DNA of 64,000 nucleotides, from the NCBI RefSeq assembly GCF_016862095.1, contig NZ_BOMH01000036.1, positions 302,881 to 366,880 of the forward strand, given 5' to 3'. This DNA is from Actinoplanes cyaneus (lineage in GTDB: Bacteria > Actinomycetota > Actinomycetes > Mycobacteriales > Micromonosporaceae). The number at the start of each line of letters is the position of its first letter. The stretch's first letter is position 1. This document shows positions 23,028-31,224 of this stretch, piece by piece. A program made the position numbers and the translations under genes. Below the pieces are notes generated by a model that did no database searches, had not been told where the DNA came from, and was given only the letters and a program-made list of their open reading frames with translations.

Positions 23028-24152
23028 ATGCTCAAGCGTCTCGTGTTCGTCTCCGCAGCCCTCGCCGCCACCGTCTTCGCCGCTCAGCCCGCCGTCGCCG
23101 CCACTGGCTTCGCCGCTCAGCCCGCCGTCGCCGCCACGCGGGACCCGGTCAGGAAGGATCTGGAGGGCCTGGTCGCCGAGGGTTTCCCGGGTGCGCTGGC
23201 CGTGGTCCGCGACGAGCACGGGCGGGTCCGCAAGCCCACCGCCGGCGTCGGTGACCTCGCCACCGGGCGCCCGGTGCCCGCCGACGGCCAGGTCCGGATC
23301 GGCAGCAACACGAAGACGTTCGTCGCCGTGGTCATGCTGCAACTGGTCGCGGAGCACCGGGTCAGGCTCGACGACCCGGTGGAGAAGTATGTGCCCGGCC
23401 TGCTGCGTGGTCAGCGGATCACGGTGCGGCAGGTGCTGCAGCACACCAGCGGCCTGCCCAACTACACCGATTTCCTGGCGCTGGACGACCTGTCGCTGCG
23501 CTACCGGCACTTCGAGCCGCAGGAGCTTCTGGACCTCGCGCTGGCCCATCCGCCGGTGTTCCCGGCCGGGGCGGGCTGGGCGTACAGCAACACCAACTAC
23601 ATCGTCGCCGGCCTGCTGATCGAGCGGGTGACCGGGCGGCCGCTGGAGGAGCAGATCGAGAAGCGGGTGATCCGGAAGGCGGGGCTGCGCCACACGTACT
23701 TCCCGGCCGACCACGAGACCGGCATCCGCGAGCGGCACCCGCAGGGCTACACGCCCGGGCCCGACGGCAAGCCGCTCGACATCACGGACCTCGACCCGTC
23801 CTGGGGCTGGGCGGCCGGTCAGATGATCGCCACGCCGTCCGACCTGAACACGTTCTTCAGCGCCCTGATCCACGGGAGACTGCTGCCCAAGGCTCAGCTC
23901 GCCGAGATGCAGCGGACCGTCCCCGCCGACCTGTTCCCCGGCGCACGGTACGGCCTCGGCCTGATCAGCTTCCCGCTCAGCTGCGGCGGCCTGGCGTGGG
24001 GCCACGGCGGTGACATCCCCGGCTACGAGACGCGAACCGAGGTCACCGCGGACGGCCGCGCCGCCACGGTGGCGGTGACCGCGCAGCCGGAGACCGAGGA
24101 GGCCGCCACCAAGGTGTTGAAAACGGTCGACGACGCGCTCTGCGCCTCCTGA
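23028..24152 (+). CDS. Secreted serine hydrolase (class C beta-lactamase / DD-peptidase family)
   Basis: A 374-residue exported penicillin-binding-protein-like enzyme. After a signal peptide (LVFVSAALAATVFAAQPAVAA), the catalytic S93-x-x-K96 lies in IGSNTKTF, the Y186-S-N motif in WAYSNTNYIVAGLL, and the third motif HGG in LAWGHGGDIPGYET near residue 325. These are the three elements of D-alanyl-D-alanine carboxypeptidase/esterase relatives. The ATG at 23028 has GGAG 7 nt upstream. The signal-peptide end carries an exact-looking 11-residue tandem duplication. Whether it acts on peptidoglycan, on esters or on D-amino-acid peptides cannot be told from sequence. Confidence 0.88.
   Translation: MLKRLVFVSAALAATVFAAQPAVAATGFAAQPAVAATRDPVRKDLEGLVAEGFPGALAVVRDEHGRVRKPTAGVGDLATGRPVPADGQVRIGSNTKTFVAVVMLQLVAEHRVRLDDPVEKYVPGLLRGQRITVRQVLQHTSGLPNYTDFLALDDLSLRYRHFEPQELLDLALAHPPVFPAGAGWAYSNTNYIVAGLLIERVTGRPLEEQIEKRVIRKAGLRHTYFPADHETGIRERHPQGYTPGPDGKPLDITDLDPSWGWAAGQMIATPSDLNTFFSALIHGRLLPKAQLAEMQRTVPADLFPGARYGLGLISFPLSCGGLAWGHGGDIPGYETRTEVTADGRAATVAVTAQPETEEAATKVLKTVDDALCAS
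23073..23138 (+). repeat. 33-bp tandem duplication in the signal peptide of the serine hydrolase
   Basis: Two consecutive 33-bp units (23073-23105 and 23106-23138) encode VFAAQPAVAAT and GFAAQPAVAAT. They are nearly identical at the DNA level, so the duplication is recent. It duplicates the signal-peptidase site region (AVAAT), so two alternative cleavage sites are present. Confidence 0.85.
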
Positions 24153-24161
24153 ACCGACCGG

Positions 24162-24189
24162 CGCCGGGCGGCCTGCGTGCCGCCCGGCG
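24162..24189. terminator. Bidirectional terminator hairpin between convergent genes
   Basis: CGCCGGGCGGC (24162-24172) pairs perfectly with GCCGCCCGGCG (24179-24189) around a 6-nt loop. It lies between the converging serine hydrolase and SDR genes and could serve both. Confidence 0.65.
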
Positions 24190-24210
24190 TCGCACCGGCT
24201 CCCTACGGGG

Positions 24211-25155
24211 TTACCGCTCGTTTCCCGCGCGCAGCCAGGCGATGTAGTCAGCGGCGGCCGCGGCGGTGTCGTACCGGGGCTCGAACCCGGTGTCCTCGCG
24301 CAGGCGGGTGATGTCGAGCCAGTTCACCTGGTGGTCTCCGGCCGAGGGCAGCTCGTACTGGAAGCCGGGTTCGACGGAGTTGATCGCGGTGATCACGTCG
24401 ACGTTGCTCGTGGCGCGACCGGAGGCCACGTTGTACGTGGAGTGGTTCAGCTTCCCGGCGAGCTGCAGCAGCGCGAGCGCGCGGCCGGTGTCCTTGACGT
24501 AGAGCAGGTCGAGGGCGTCCTCGGCGTGCGGCGGTGCGATGAGCCCGGACAGGTCGGGTTCCCTGCGCAGGGCCGCGGCTTGGGCGAGGGACGGGGCGGC
24601 GAAGAACGGGTCGGGCAGGTGGCCGCCGGGACCCCAGGTGCCGGAGATGCGGGCGTTGACGATGTCGACGTCGGTCGCATCCGAGAGGTGGCCCGCCAGA
24701 AGCTCGGTGATCTTCTTGAACGTCGGGATGGGGTGGGAGTACGCCAGGGAGATCGGCACGTCCTCGCTCAGCGCGCCTTCGGAGCCGAAGCCGTAGACGC
24801 CGATGGTGCTCGCGGTCACGACACGGCGCACTCCCCAGGCCTGCGCGGCGCTGACGATGTTGAGGAACGCGTTCAGTGCTTTCCCGGTGGCCTCGATCGG
24901 GTCGTCGTCGGTCACCGGCCACGGCAGGGCGACGGCGAGATGCACGATCCCGGTGATCGGGTACTGCCGGCCAACGGCGAGCAGCGCGTCGAGGTCGGCG
25001 ACGTCGGCTTGGACGACGTGGATGGGCAGGCCGGCCAGGTGCGGGGGGACCTGCGCGGAGCGGCGCTGGAGCAGAACGCACTCCTCGCCGGCGTCGGTGA
25101 GGGCGCGGACGGTGTGGGAGCCGATGAAGCCGAGGCCGCCGGTTACGAGGATCAT
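24211..25155 (-). CDS. NAD-dependent epimerase/dehydratase (extended SDR)
   Basis: A 314-residue cytoplasmic Rossmann-fold enzyme. The N-terminal dinucleotide-binding motif is MILVTGGLGFIGSH (TGGxGxxG), with an acidic residue pair lacking at the end of strand 2, where LLQRRS suggests NADP preference. The active-site region has ASTIGVYGFG and a Tyr in SLAYSHPIPTFKKI (YxxxK-like: Y followed by F-K-K), as in extended SDRs acting on nucleotide sugars or on small carbonyl compounds. The ATG at 25155 is divergent from the MarR-type gene, which probably controls it through the inverted repeat between them. The substrate is unknown. Confidence 0.8.
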   Translation of the reverse strand: MILVTGGLGFIGSHTVRALTDAGEECVLLQRRSAQVPPHLAGLPIHVVQADVADLDALLAVGRQYPITGIVHLAVALPWPVTDDDPIEATGKALNAFLNIVSAAQAWGVRRVVTASTIGVYGFGSEGALSEDVPISLAYSHPIPTFKKITELLAGHLSDATDVDIVNARISGTWGPGGHLPDPFFAAPSLAQAAALRREPDLSGLIAPPHAEDALDLLYVKDTGRALALLQLAGKLNHSTYNVASGRATSNVDVITAINSVEPGFQYELPSAGDHQVNWLDITRLREDTGFEPRYDTAAAAADYIAWLRAGNER

Positions 25156-25177
25156 GGTCGCGCCTTTCGCAGTAGAA

Positions 25178-25204
25178 CTGATCGTCAGTGTTGCTGATGA
25201 TCAG
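25178..25204. promoter_or_regulatory. Inverted repeat, likely MarR operator
   Basis: CTGATCGTCAG (25178-25188) and CTGATGATCAG (25194-25204) form an inverted repeat with 10 of 11 positions matching and a 5-bp spacer. The repeat fills the gap between the divergent SDR and MarR genes, a typical position for MarR autoregulation. Confidence 0.65.
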
Positions 25205-25216
25205 AGTAAGCCTAAG

Positions 25217-25663
25217 ATGGGATCCGTGTCCACTGACCCGAACCCCACCGCCGACCCGCGCGAGGTCCTGGCGTACCTCCTCAAGCACGCGAACCTGAAG
25301 CTCACGGCACTGATGGACGCGGCGCTCGAGCCGCTCGGAATAGACGGCAAGGACTTCGGGGCACTCCGGGTCCTGGCCCACCGGGAACCGTCGTCGCAGC
25401 TGCAGGTGGCGCAGACGCTCGGCATCGACCGCACCACGATGGTGGCGTTGCTGGACGTGCTCGAGCGCAAGGGCATCGTCACGCGGCGACCCGATCCCGC
25501 GGACCGGCGCAGGAACGTCGTCGAGCTCACCGAGCAGGGGATGCGGACCTACGAGGCGGCGCAGGTGGCGTACGGGAAGGCCGAGAGCGCGTTCCTGGCG
25601 GCGATCAGTCCGGCGGCGACCGATCAGTTCCGCCAGACCCTGCGCACCCTCGTGGAGAAGTGA
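25217..25663 (+). CDS. MarR-family transcriptional regulator
   Basis: A 148-residue winged-helix repressor. The helix-turn-helix spans SSQLQVAQTLGIDRTTMVAL, the wing is KGIVTRRPDPADRRRNVVEL with the conserved DxRxR, and dimerisation helices lie at both ends. The ATG at 25217 is chosen; a GTG three codons on (VSTDPN) is equally possible. It lies divergently 62 bp from the SDR gene and just downstream of the inverted repeat. It probably represses the SDR gene and itself and is relieved by a small phenolic or electrophilic ligand, as in the family (inferred). Confidence 0.85.
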   Translation: MGSVSTDPNPTADPREVLAYLLKHANLKLTALMDAALEPLGIDGKDFGALRVLAHREPSSQLQVAQTLGIDRTTMVALLDVLERKGIVTRRPDPADRRRNVVELTEQGMRTYEAAQVAYGKAESAFLAAISPAATDQFRQTLRTLVEK

Positions 25664-25697
25664 CGCGGGCCGGGTCGCCGCCCCTTGGGCCTGCCCG

Positions 25698-25754
25698 GGC
25701 GGTGTTTCGCTGTGCGGCCATGCCGCAGCCCCGGCCGCACAGCGAAACGCCGCC
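25698..25754 (+). terminator. 22-bp stem hairpin sharing arms with the element at 42099
   Basis: The arm at 25698-25719 begins GGCGGTGTTTCGCTG and pairs with 25733-25754 at 21 of 22 positions, the remaining one being a G-U pair in RNA. It follows the MarR gene. The same GGCGGTGTTTCGC / GCGAAACACCGCC arms recur at 42099-42141, suggesting a dispersed terminator or small mobile hairpin family. Confidence 0.65.
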
Positions 25755-25805
25755 TGGTCCGGTTGTCGCTCGTCACAACGTCGGGGGTCGCGTGGTGAGA
25801 AGGGG

Positions 25806-25843
25806 GTAACGACCGAAGCACCCAAGGGTGACAGCGCGGTAAT
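25806..25843 (+). promoter_or_regulatory. Candidate GlnR binding site upstream of nitrate reductase
   Basis: Four pentamers are spaced by exactly 6 bp: GTAAC (25806), AGCAC (25817), GTGAC (25828) and GTAAT (25839). This is the actinobacterial GlnR double box (gTnAc-n6-GaAAc repeated) with the b-sites degenerate. It ends 57 bp before the nitrate reductase start. GlnR control of nitrate assimilation is established in streptomycetes and mycobacteria; here it is inferred from the spacing. Confidence 0.7.
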
Positions 25844-25900
25844 GGCGACTTCCTAGCGTGACCGTTCGAGGACGACGCGTCGGACGGAAGGGATCTGCCT

Positions 25901-28900
25901 GTGGCCGCCGATGTCACTCAGGTGCGCACCGTTTGCGGCTATTGCGGCGTGGGCTGCGGCATGGTGCTGGACGTCGCCGAGGACTCCGGCGGTCGCCGCC
26001 GGGTGCTCAAGGTGATTGGTGACAAGGATCATCCGGCCAATGGCGGCCGGCTCTGCACGAAAGGCGCGACCAGCGCGGACCTGCTCGCGGCCGACGGCCG
26101 GCTGGGCTACGCGATGGTGCGTGAGGAGCGCGGCGCCGAGCCGCAGAAGCAACCTCTGGACGAGGCGATCGCGGAGACCGCGCGCCGCCTCCGGGCGATC
26201 GTCGACGAGCACGGCCCGGACGCGTTCGCCATGTACGTTTCCGGTCAGATGACGCTGGAGGCTCAGTACCTGGCGAACAAGCTGGTCAAGGGCTACCTCG
26301 GGACCAACAACATCGAGTCGAACTCGCGGCTCTGCATGGCCAGCGCCGGCACCGGCTACAAGTTGTCGCTGGGCGCTGACGGCCCGCCCGGCTCCTACGA
26401 CGACCTGGATCACGCCGACGTCTTCTTCGTGATCGGCGCGAACATGGCGGACTGCCATCCGATCCTGTTCCTGCGGATGATGGAGCGGGTCAAGGCCGGC
26501 GCGAAGCTGATCGTCGTCGACCCGCGGCGCAACGCCACCGCCGACAAGGCCGACCTGTTCCTGCAGATCCGCCCGGGCACCGACCTGGCGCTGCTCAACG
26601 GCCTGCTGCACCTCGTCGGCAAGGACGAGGAGTTCATCGCGAACCACACCGAGGGCTGGGCCGCGATGCCGGAGTTGCTCGCCGACTACCCGCCGGAGCG
26701 GGTGGCCGAGCTGACCGGCATTCCGGAGGCGGACATCCGGACGGCTGCCGCCTGGATCGACGAGAGCGAGAACTGGGTCACGCTCTGGACCATGGGGCTG
26801 AACCAGAGCACCCACGGCACCTGGAACACCAACGCCATCTGCAATCTGCACCTGGCGACCGGCGCGATCTGCCGGACCGGGAGCGGCCCGTTCTCGCTGA
26901 CCGGCCAGCCGAACGCGATGGGCGGCCGGGAGATGGGCTACATGGGCCCCGGCCTGCCCGGCCAGCGATCGGTGCTGGTCCCGGCCGACCGCGAGTTCAC
27001 CGAGCGGGTGTGGGGAGTGCCCGGCGGGACGCTGCGCACCGACGTCGGCAAGGGCACCGTCGACATGTTCGAGCAGATGGCGGCCGGCCGGATCAGGGCC
27101 TGCTGGATCATCTGCACCAATCCGGTCGCGTCGGTCGGCAACCGGAAGACGGTGATCGCCGGGCTGGAGGCCGCCGAGCTGGTGATCACACAGGACGCGT
27201 TCGCGGAGACCGAGACGAACGCGTACGCCGACATCGCGCTGCCGGCCGCGATGTGGTCGGAGACCGACGGCATCATGATCAACTCCGAGCGCAACCTGAC
27301 GCTCGTGCACCCGGTGGCCGACGCGCCCGGCGAGGCGATGCCGGACTGGATGCTGATCGCCCGGATCGCCGCCGCGATGGGCTACGAGGAGGCTTTCGGG
27401 TACGAGAGCGCGGCGCAGATCCTCGACGAGATCAAACAGTTCGCGAACCCGCAGACCGGCTATGACCTGCGCGGAGTCACCTACGAGCGGCTCGCCGAGG
27501 GGCCCGTGCAGTGGCCGGCCGCGCCCGGCGGGCCGTCCCGCAACCCGATCCGCTACCGCACCGGGGACGGGGGGTTCCGCTTCGCCACCGCCAGCGGGAA
27601 GGCGATGTTCCACGCCCGCCCGCACCTGGACCCGGCCGAGCTGCCCGACGACGACTACCCGTTCGTGCTGAACACCGGCCGCCTGCAGCACCAGTGGCAC
27701 ACGATGACCAAGACCGGCAAGATCACCAAGCTCAACAAGCTCAACCCGGGCCCGTTCGTGGAGATCAACCCGGCGGACGCGGCGGCGCGCGGCATCGCCG
27801 AGGGCGACCAGATCGAGATCGAGTCGCGGCGCGGCCGGGCGGTGCTGCCCGCCGTGGTCACCGACCGGGTGATGCCGGGCGCCTGCTTCGCGCCGTTCCA
27901 CTGGAACGACCTGTTCGGCGAGTACGTCAGCGTCAACGCCGTGACCAGCGACGCCGTGGACCCGCTCAGCTTCCAGCCGGAGCTGAAGGTGTGCGCGGTC
28001 CAGCTGTCCAAGGTGCACGCTCCGGCGCCGGTGACGGAGACGACCTCGATCCACGACATGCTCGGGCTGGACCCGGCGCCGCCGGTGCTCACCGACGGTC
28101 AGCGTCGCTACCTGGCCGGCTTCCTCGCCGGGTTGCCGCCGGCCCACCCCGGCCCGCCGGTGCTGCCGGACAACGCGCCGTTCGACCCGGCCACCGCGAT
28201 GTGGGTGAACGGGCTGCTCGCGGGCGTGTTCATCGCCGTACCGGAGAAGGCCCTTGATCGGAAAGCCCCGGCCGGCCCCCGGCTGCAGATCCTGTGGGCG
28301 TCGCAGACCGGCAACGCCGAGGACTTCGCGCGAGGCCTGTCCGAAAGGCTTTCCACGACCGGACACCAGATTTCGGTACGGGAGATGGACGCCGCCGCCG
28401 GTGAGCTCCTCGACCCGGAAGCCGACCTGCTCGTCGTGACCAGCACGTTCGGCGACGGGGACGCGCCCGACAACGGCGCCGCGTTCTGGCAGTCGATCGC
28501 CGGTGACGGCGCGCCCCGGCTGGACGGCCGCCGGTTCGCGGTGCTGGCGTTCGGTGACTCCAGCTACGACGACTTCTGCGGGCACGGCCGCCGCCTCGAC
28601 GAACGTCTCGCCGAGCTGGGCGCCGTCCGGCTCGCGCCGCGGGTGGACTGCGAGCCGGACTTCGAGGACACCGCGGCCGGCTGGCTGGAAGCGGTCGTCA
28701 CGGCGCTGACCGCCAAACCGGTCCCGGCCCCGACCAAGGCGGCCCCGCTGAAGTCCGCGCTGGTCGGGAACCGGCTGCTCAGCGGTCCCGGCTCGGCGAA
28801 GGAGGTGCGCCGGTTCACGTTCGACACCGGCGGGCTGCTCGACTACCAGGCCGGCGACGCGCTCGGCGTGTGGCCGGTCAACGACCCGGAGCTGGTCGAG

Positions 28901-29845
28901 GAGTGGCTGACCGTCACCGGGCTGGCCCGGGACACCGCTGTCGAGCTGGACAAGGTCGGCATGATCCCGTTCGGTGAGGCGCTCGCCCGGCACCTGGACA
29001 TCACGAAGATCACCACGGACCTGCTGCGGTTCACCGCCGAGCGCGGCGGGGACGCGCAGCTCAAGACATTGCTGCGGCCCGACAACAAGGGCGAGCTGGC
29101 CAAGTGGGCGTGGGGCCGGCAGGCCGCCGACCTGATCGGCGAGCAGGGCGTGCGGGCGTCCGCGCAGGAGTGGGCAGGCGTGCTGAAGCGGCTCCAGCCC
29201 CGGCTGTATTCGATCAGCTCCACCCCGCTGGTCGACCCGGATCGGGTGAGCCTGACCGTGTCGGTGGTCCGCTTCGACAGCCTGCTCGGGCGATCACGCA
29301 AGGGTGTCTGCTCGACGCACCTGGCCGACTCGGCGCTCGACCTGGAGGTGCCGCTGTTCGTGCAGAAAGCGCCGCACTTCCGCCCGCCGGCCGACCCGGC
29401 CACTCCGATGATCATGGTGGGGCCGGGCACCGGCGTGGCGCCTTTCCTCGGCTTCCTGCAGGAGCGGCAGGCGACCGGCGCGTCCGGCGGGAACTGGTTG
29501 TTCTTCGGCGAGCAGCGCCGCGAGACCGATTTCTACTACCGGGAGGAGTTGGCGGCGCTCTCCGCGGCGGGCACGCTGACCCGGCTCGACCTGGCGTTCT
29601 CCCGGGATCAGCGGGCCAAGGTCTACGTGCAGGACCGGATGCGCGAACAGGGCGCCCACCTGTGGGCGTGGCTCAAGGACGGCGCCCACTTCTACGTCTG
29701 CGGCGACGCCAGCCGGATGGCCAAGGACGTGGACCGGGCGCTGCACGAGATCGCTGTCAACCACGGGCGGCTGTCGCCGGAGGCCGCCACCGCTTACCTG
29801 AAGCAGCTCGCCGCCGACAAGCGTTACGTCCGGGACGTCTACTGA
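25901..29845 (+). CDS. Fused assimilatory nitrate reductase / CysJ-type flavoprotein reductase
   Basis: A 1314-residue polypeptide. Residues 1 to about 720 are a NasA/NarB-type molybdopterin oxidoreductase with the 4Fe-4S ligands C12, C15, C19 and C52, a molybdopterin region (SNSRLCMASAGTGYKLSLG), a TMGLNQSTHGTWNTNAI strand, and a C-terminal beta-barrel domain starting at LNTGRLQHQWHTMTKT. Residues about 785-930 are a flavodoxin domain (QILWASQTGNAEDFA). The rest is a sulfite-reductase alpha/cytochrome P450-reductase-like FAD/NADPH module (RLYSISSTP, GPGTGVAPFLGFLQER, YVCGDASRMAKDV). It should pass electrons from NAD(P)H through FAD and FMN to Mo to reduce nitrate to nitrite for nitrogen supply. 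The GTG at 25901 has GAAGGGA upstream. No nirBD or nitrate transporter is in the window. Confidence 0.92.
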   Translation: MAADVTQVRTVCGYCGVGCGMVLDVAEDSGGRRRVLKVIGDKDHPANGGRLCTKGATSADLLAADGRLGYAMVREERGAEPQKQPLDEAIAETARRLRAIVDEHGPDAFAMYVSGQMTLEAQYLANKLVKGYLGTNNIESNSRLCMASAGTGYKLSLGADGPPGSYDDLDHADVFFVIGANMADCHPILFLRMMERVKAGAKLIVVDPRRNATADKADLFLQIRPGTDLALLNGLLHLVGKDEEFIANHTEGWAAMPELLADYPPERVAELTGIPEADIRTAAAWIDESENWVTLWTMGLNQSTHGTWNTNAICNLHLATGAICRTGSGPFSLTGQPNAMGGREMGYMGPGLPGQRSVLVPADREFTERVWGVPGGTLRTDVGKGTVDMFEQMAAGRIRACWIICTNPVASVGNRKTVIAGLEAAELVITQDAFAETETNAYADIALPAAMWSETDGIMINSERNLTLVHPVADAPGEAMPDWMLIARIAAAMGYEEAFGYESAAQILDEIKQFANPQTGYDLRGVTYERLAEGPVQWPAAPGGPSRNPIRYRTGDGGFRFATASGKAMFHARPHLDPAELPDDDYPFVLNTGRLQHQWHTMTKTGKITKLNKLNPGPFVEINPADAAARGIAEGDQIEIESRRGRAVLPAVVTDRVMPGACFAPFHWNDLFGEYVSVNAVTSDAVDPLSFQPELKVCAVQLSKVHAPAPVTETTSIHDMLGLDPAPPVLTDGQRRYLAGFLAGLPPAHPGPPVLPDNAPFDPATAMWVNGLLAGVFIAVPEKALDRKAPAGPRLQILWASQTGNAEDFARGLSERLSTTGHQISVREMDAAAGELLDPEADLLVVTSTFGDGDAPDNGAAFWQSIAGDGAPRLDGRRFAVLAFGDSSYDDFCGHGRRLDERLAELGAVRLAPRVDCEPDFEDTAAGWLEAVVTALTAKPVPAPTKAAPLKSALVGNRLLSGPGSAKEVRRFTFDTGGLLDYQAGDALGVWPVNDPELVEEWLTVTGLARDTAVELDKVGMIPFGEALARHLDITKITTDLLRFTAERGGDAQLKTLLRPDNKGELAKWAWGRQAADLIGEQGVRASAQEWAGVLKRLQPRLYSISSTPLVDPDRVSLTVSVVRFDSLLGRSRKGVCSTHLADSALDLEVPLFVQKAPHFRPPADPATPMIMVGPGTGVAPFLGFLQERQATGASGGNWLFFGEQRRETDFYYREELAALSAAGTLTRLDLAFSRDQRAKVYVQDRMREQGAHLWAWLKDGAHFYVCGDASRMAKDVDRALHEIAVNHGRLSPEAATAYLKQLAADKRYVRDVY

Positions 29846-29866
29846 GCCCCTGCGGGCGGCTGAACC

Positions 29867-30208
29867 TCAGTAGGCGGCGGCGCTCACGTAGACCCAGGCC
29901 CGCACGCCGGAGTCGAGCGACAGCAGCACGCGGTGGTAGTCGCCCACCTCGTACTTGTCGGCGGCGATCAGCTCCTCGTCGGTCACCTCGAAGACCGTGC
30001 CCGGCACCCGGTCGGTGTCCTCGCCGGTCTCCACGACGATCGGGTGGTGCGTCTTTCCGCTGGTCGCGACGACGTCCGGATCGGTGATCTCCAGGAGCCG
30101 CTCCGCGTACCCGGGGAGCGTGGCCGCCCGGCTCTCCAGTTCCCGTCCGAAGTTGGCCCGCTGAACCGCGGGATCCTGCAGGGTGCCGTACGAGAAGAGC
30201 AAAGGCAT
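29867..30208 (-). CDS. Gamma-glutamylcyclotransferase-like (AIG2-type) protein
   Basis: A 113-residue protein of the BtrG/AIG2 fold. It starts MPLLFSYGTLQDPAVQ, whose YGTL is the family's substrate-binding loop. The catalytic glutamate is expected in the ATDEEL-like helix (here VTDEELIAADKYE), preceded by VPGTVFEV, and there is a conserved Tyr in DYHRVLL. Members either release 5-oxoproline from gamma-glutamyl amines or are stand-alone AIG2 proteins of unknown activity. The ATG at 30208 follows AAGAG-like purines. It is convergent with the nitrate reductase, 21 bp from its stop, and divergent from the hypothetical gene at 30280. Confidence 0.8.
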   Translation of the reverse strand: MPLLFSYGTLQDPAVQRANFGRELESRAATLPGYAERLLEITDPDVVATSGKTHHPIVVETGEDTDRVPGTVFEVTDEELIAADKYEVGDYHRVLLSLDSGVRAWVYVSAAAY

Positions 30209-30279
30209 GCCCTGATCCTGCCCGGTATTGCCATGCCGGATTAGCGTTCGTCCCGGGTTGTAGGACTGGGGAGGTTGCG

Positions 30280-30825
30280 GTGGGTACCTGGATGGCCACG
30301 ATCCGCTTCCCGGACGGCACCGAGCGGTATGCGCGTTACAGCACCGTCGTGGCGGCGCTGGCGTCCGATTTGTACCAGGCGTTCCACGTGGAACATCACC
30401 GAGCGGAGCCGACCGGCGAGCCGCTGCCGACGTTCCCGGAACGGCCACACGCCCCGATCGACGAGCTGATTCCCGTGGTGATCAGCCCCGCGCCGGACGA
30501 TTGCCGCTGGCACGCCGTTTACTGTCCGCGACAGCAGCGGGTGCTGGGGCCGGTGGTGTCGTACCACTTCCGGAATCTCCAGGGGCACAACGAGCTGACC
30601 CGGGGCAGCGTCGACGGGCGGCGGCATTTGTCGCAAGTGCACGGACGCGGCCTGTGCGGGGCGCCCGTGCTGGACACCCCGCTGCCGTACCGGAACCTCT
30701 GCAGTTTCTGGGGCCCGGCGGAGGAACGGCCGGAGGAGCCGCCCGACCAGGATCTCTTCGCCGAGTGGGACAGCCCCGACATCTGCCGCGAGTGCCTGCT
30801 CCGCGCGCTGGACCAGCGGGAGTAG
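30280..30825 (+). CDS. Hypothetical protein with cysteine pair
   Basis: A 181-residue soluble protein I do not recognise. It begins MGTWMATIRFPDGTERYARY at a GTG preceded at 6 nt by GGGGAGG, a strong ribosome-binding site. Visible features are VYCPRQQRVLGPV near residue 80 and a C-terminal SPDICRECLLRAL with a CxxC pair; with LCSFWG and GLCGAP this could bind a metal, but the pattern is not a known motif. It may be an actinobacterial accessory protein transcribed alone. Confidence 0.55.
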   Translation: MGTWMATIRFPDGTERYARYSTVVAALASDLYQAFHVEHHRAEPTGEPLPTFPERPHAPIDELIPVVISPAPDDCRWHAVYCPRQQRVLGPVVSYHFRNLQGHNELTRGSVDGRRHLSQVHGRGLCGAPVLDTPLPYRNLCSFWGPAEERPEEPPDQDLFAEWDSPDICRECLLRALDQRE

Positions 30826-31187
30826 ACGCGCTCGCCGCCGACGGGCCTCTCGCTATGTCCGGCAAAGGGCCGTCGAGCGGGTTGCGGTCCAGCATGACGA
30901 GTTCCGCGACATTCCCGGTACACACCTGACCACTGTCGGCATCCGCCCGGCGAGATCGGCTACCGCGTTCCCCTCGGCCGCGCAGCTCGGCGACATCATG
31001 GACGGTCCTGGAGGATTCGCGGCCCTGACGGCCGCCGCGCGGAGCGCCAGAGCCGTCAGCTTGCGTCCAAGAAACGCCGGCTCGTCTGCCTCGCGCGAAT
31101 GTTCAGCGTGCCAGGGCTGGCGGAGTTCGCGACAGCTCGAAGTAGGCCTTGTTCCGGCGCGGCTTGCGTCTTACGCTGCAAGCAGCA
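30826..31187. other. Gene-free stretch before the sugar operon
   Basis: I see no convincing gene in about 360 bp. Short open frames exist on both strands but lack start contexts and protein-like composition. The 3' end leads into the promoter region of the operon at 31225. Confidence 0.4.
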
Positions 31188-31201
31188 GGAAAGCGCTTTC
31201 C
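31188..31201. promoter_or_regulatory. Perfect LacI-type palindrome GGAAAGCGCTTTCC
   Basis: A 14-bp perfect palindrome with a central CG and AAGCGCTT core lies 23 bp before the first gene of the sugar/polyol operon. This is the classic LacI/GalR operator shape. Binding at or near the transcription start would block the operon until an inducer appears. The regulator is not encoded in the window. Confidence 0.7.
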
Positions 31202-31224
31202 TTGATACTCGGAGGTAACCGTAC

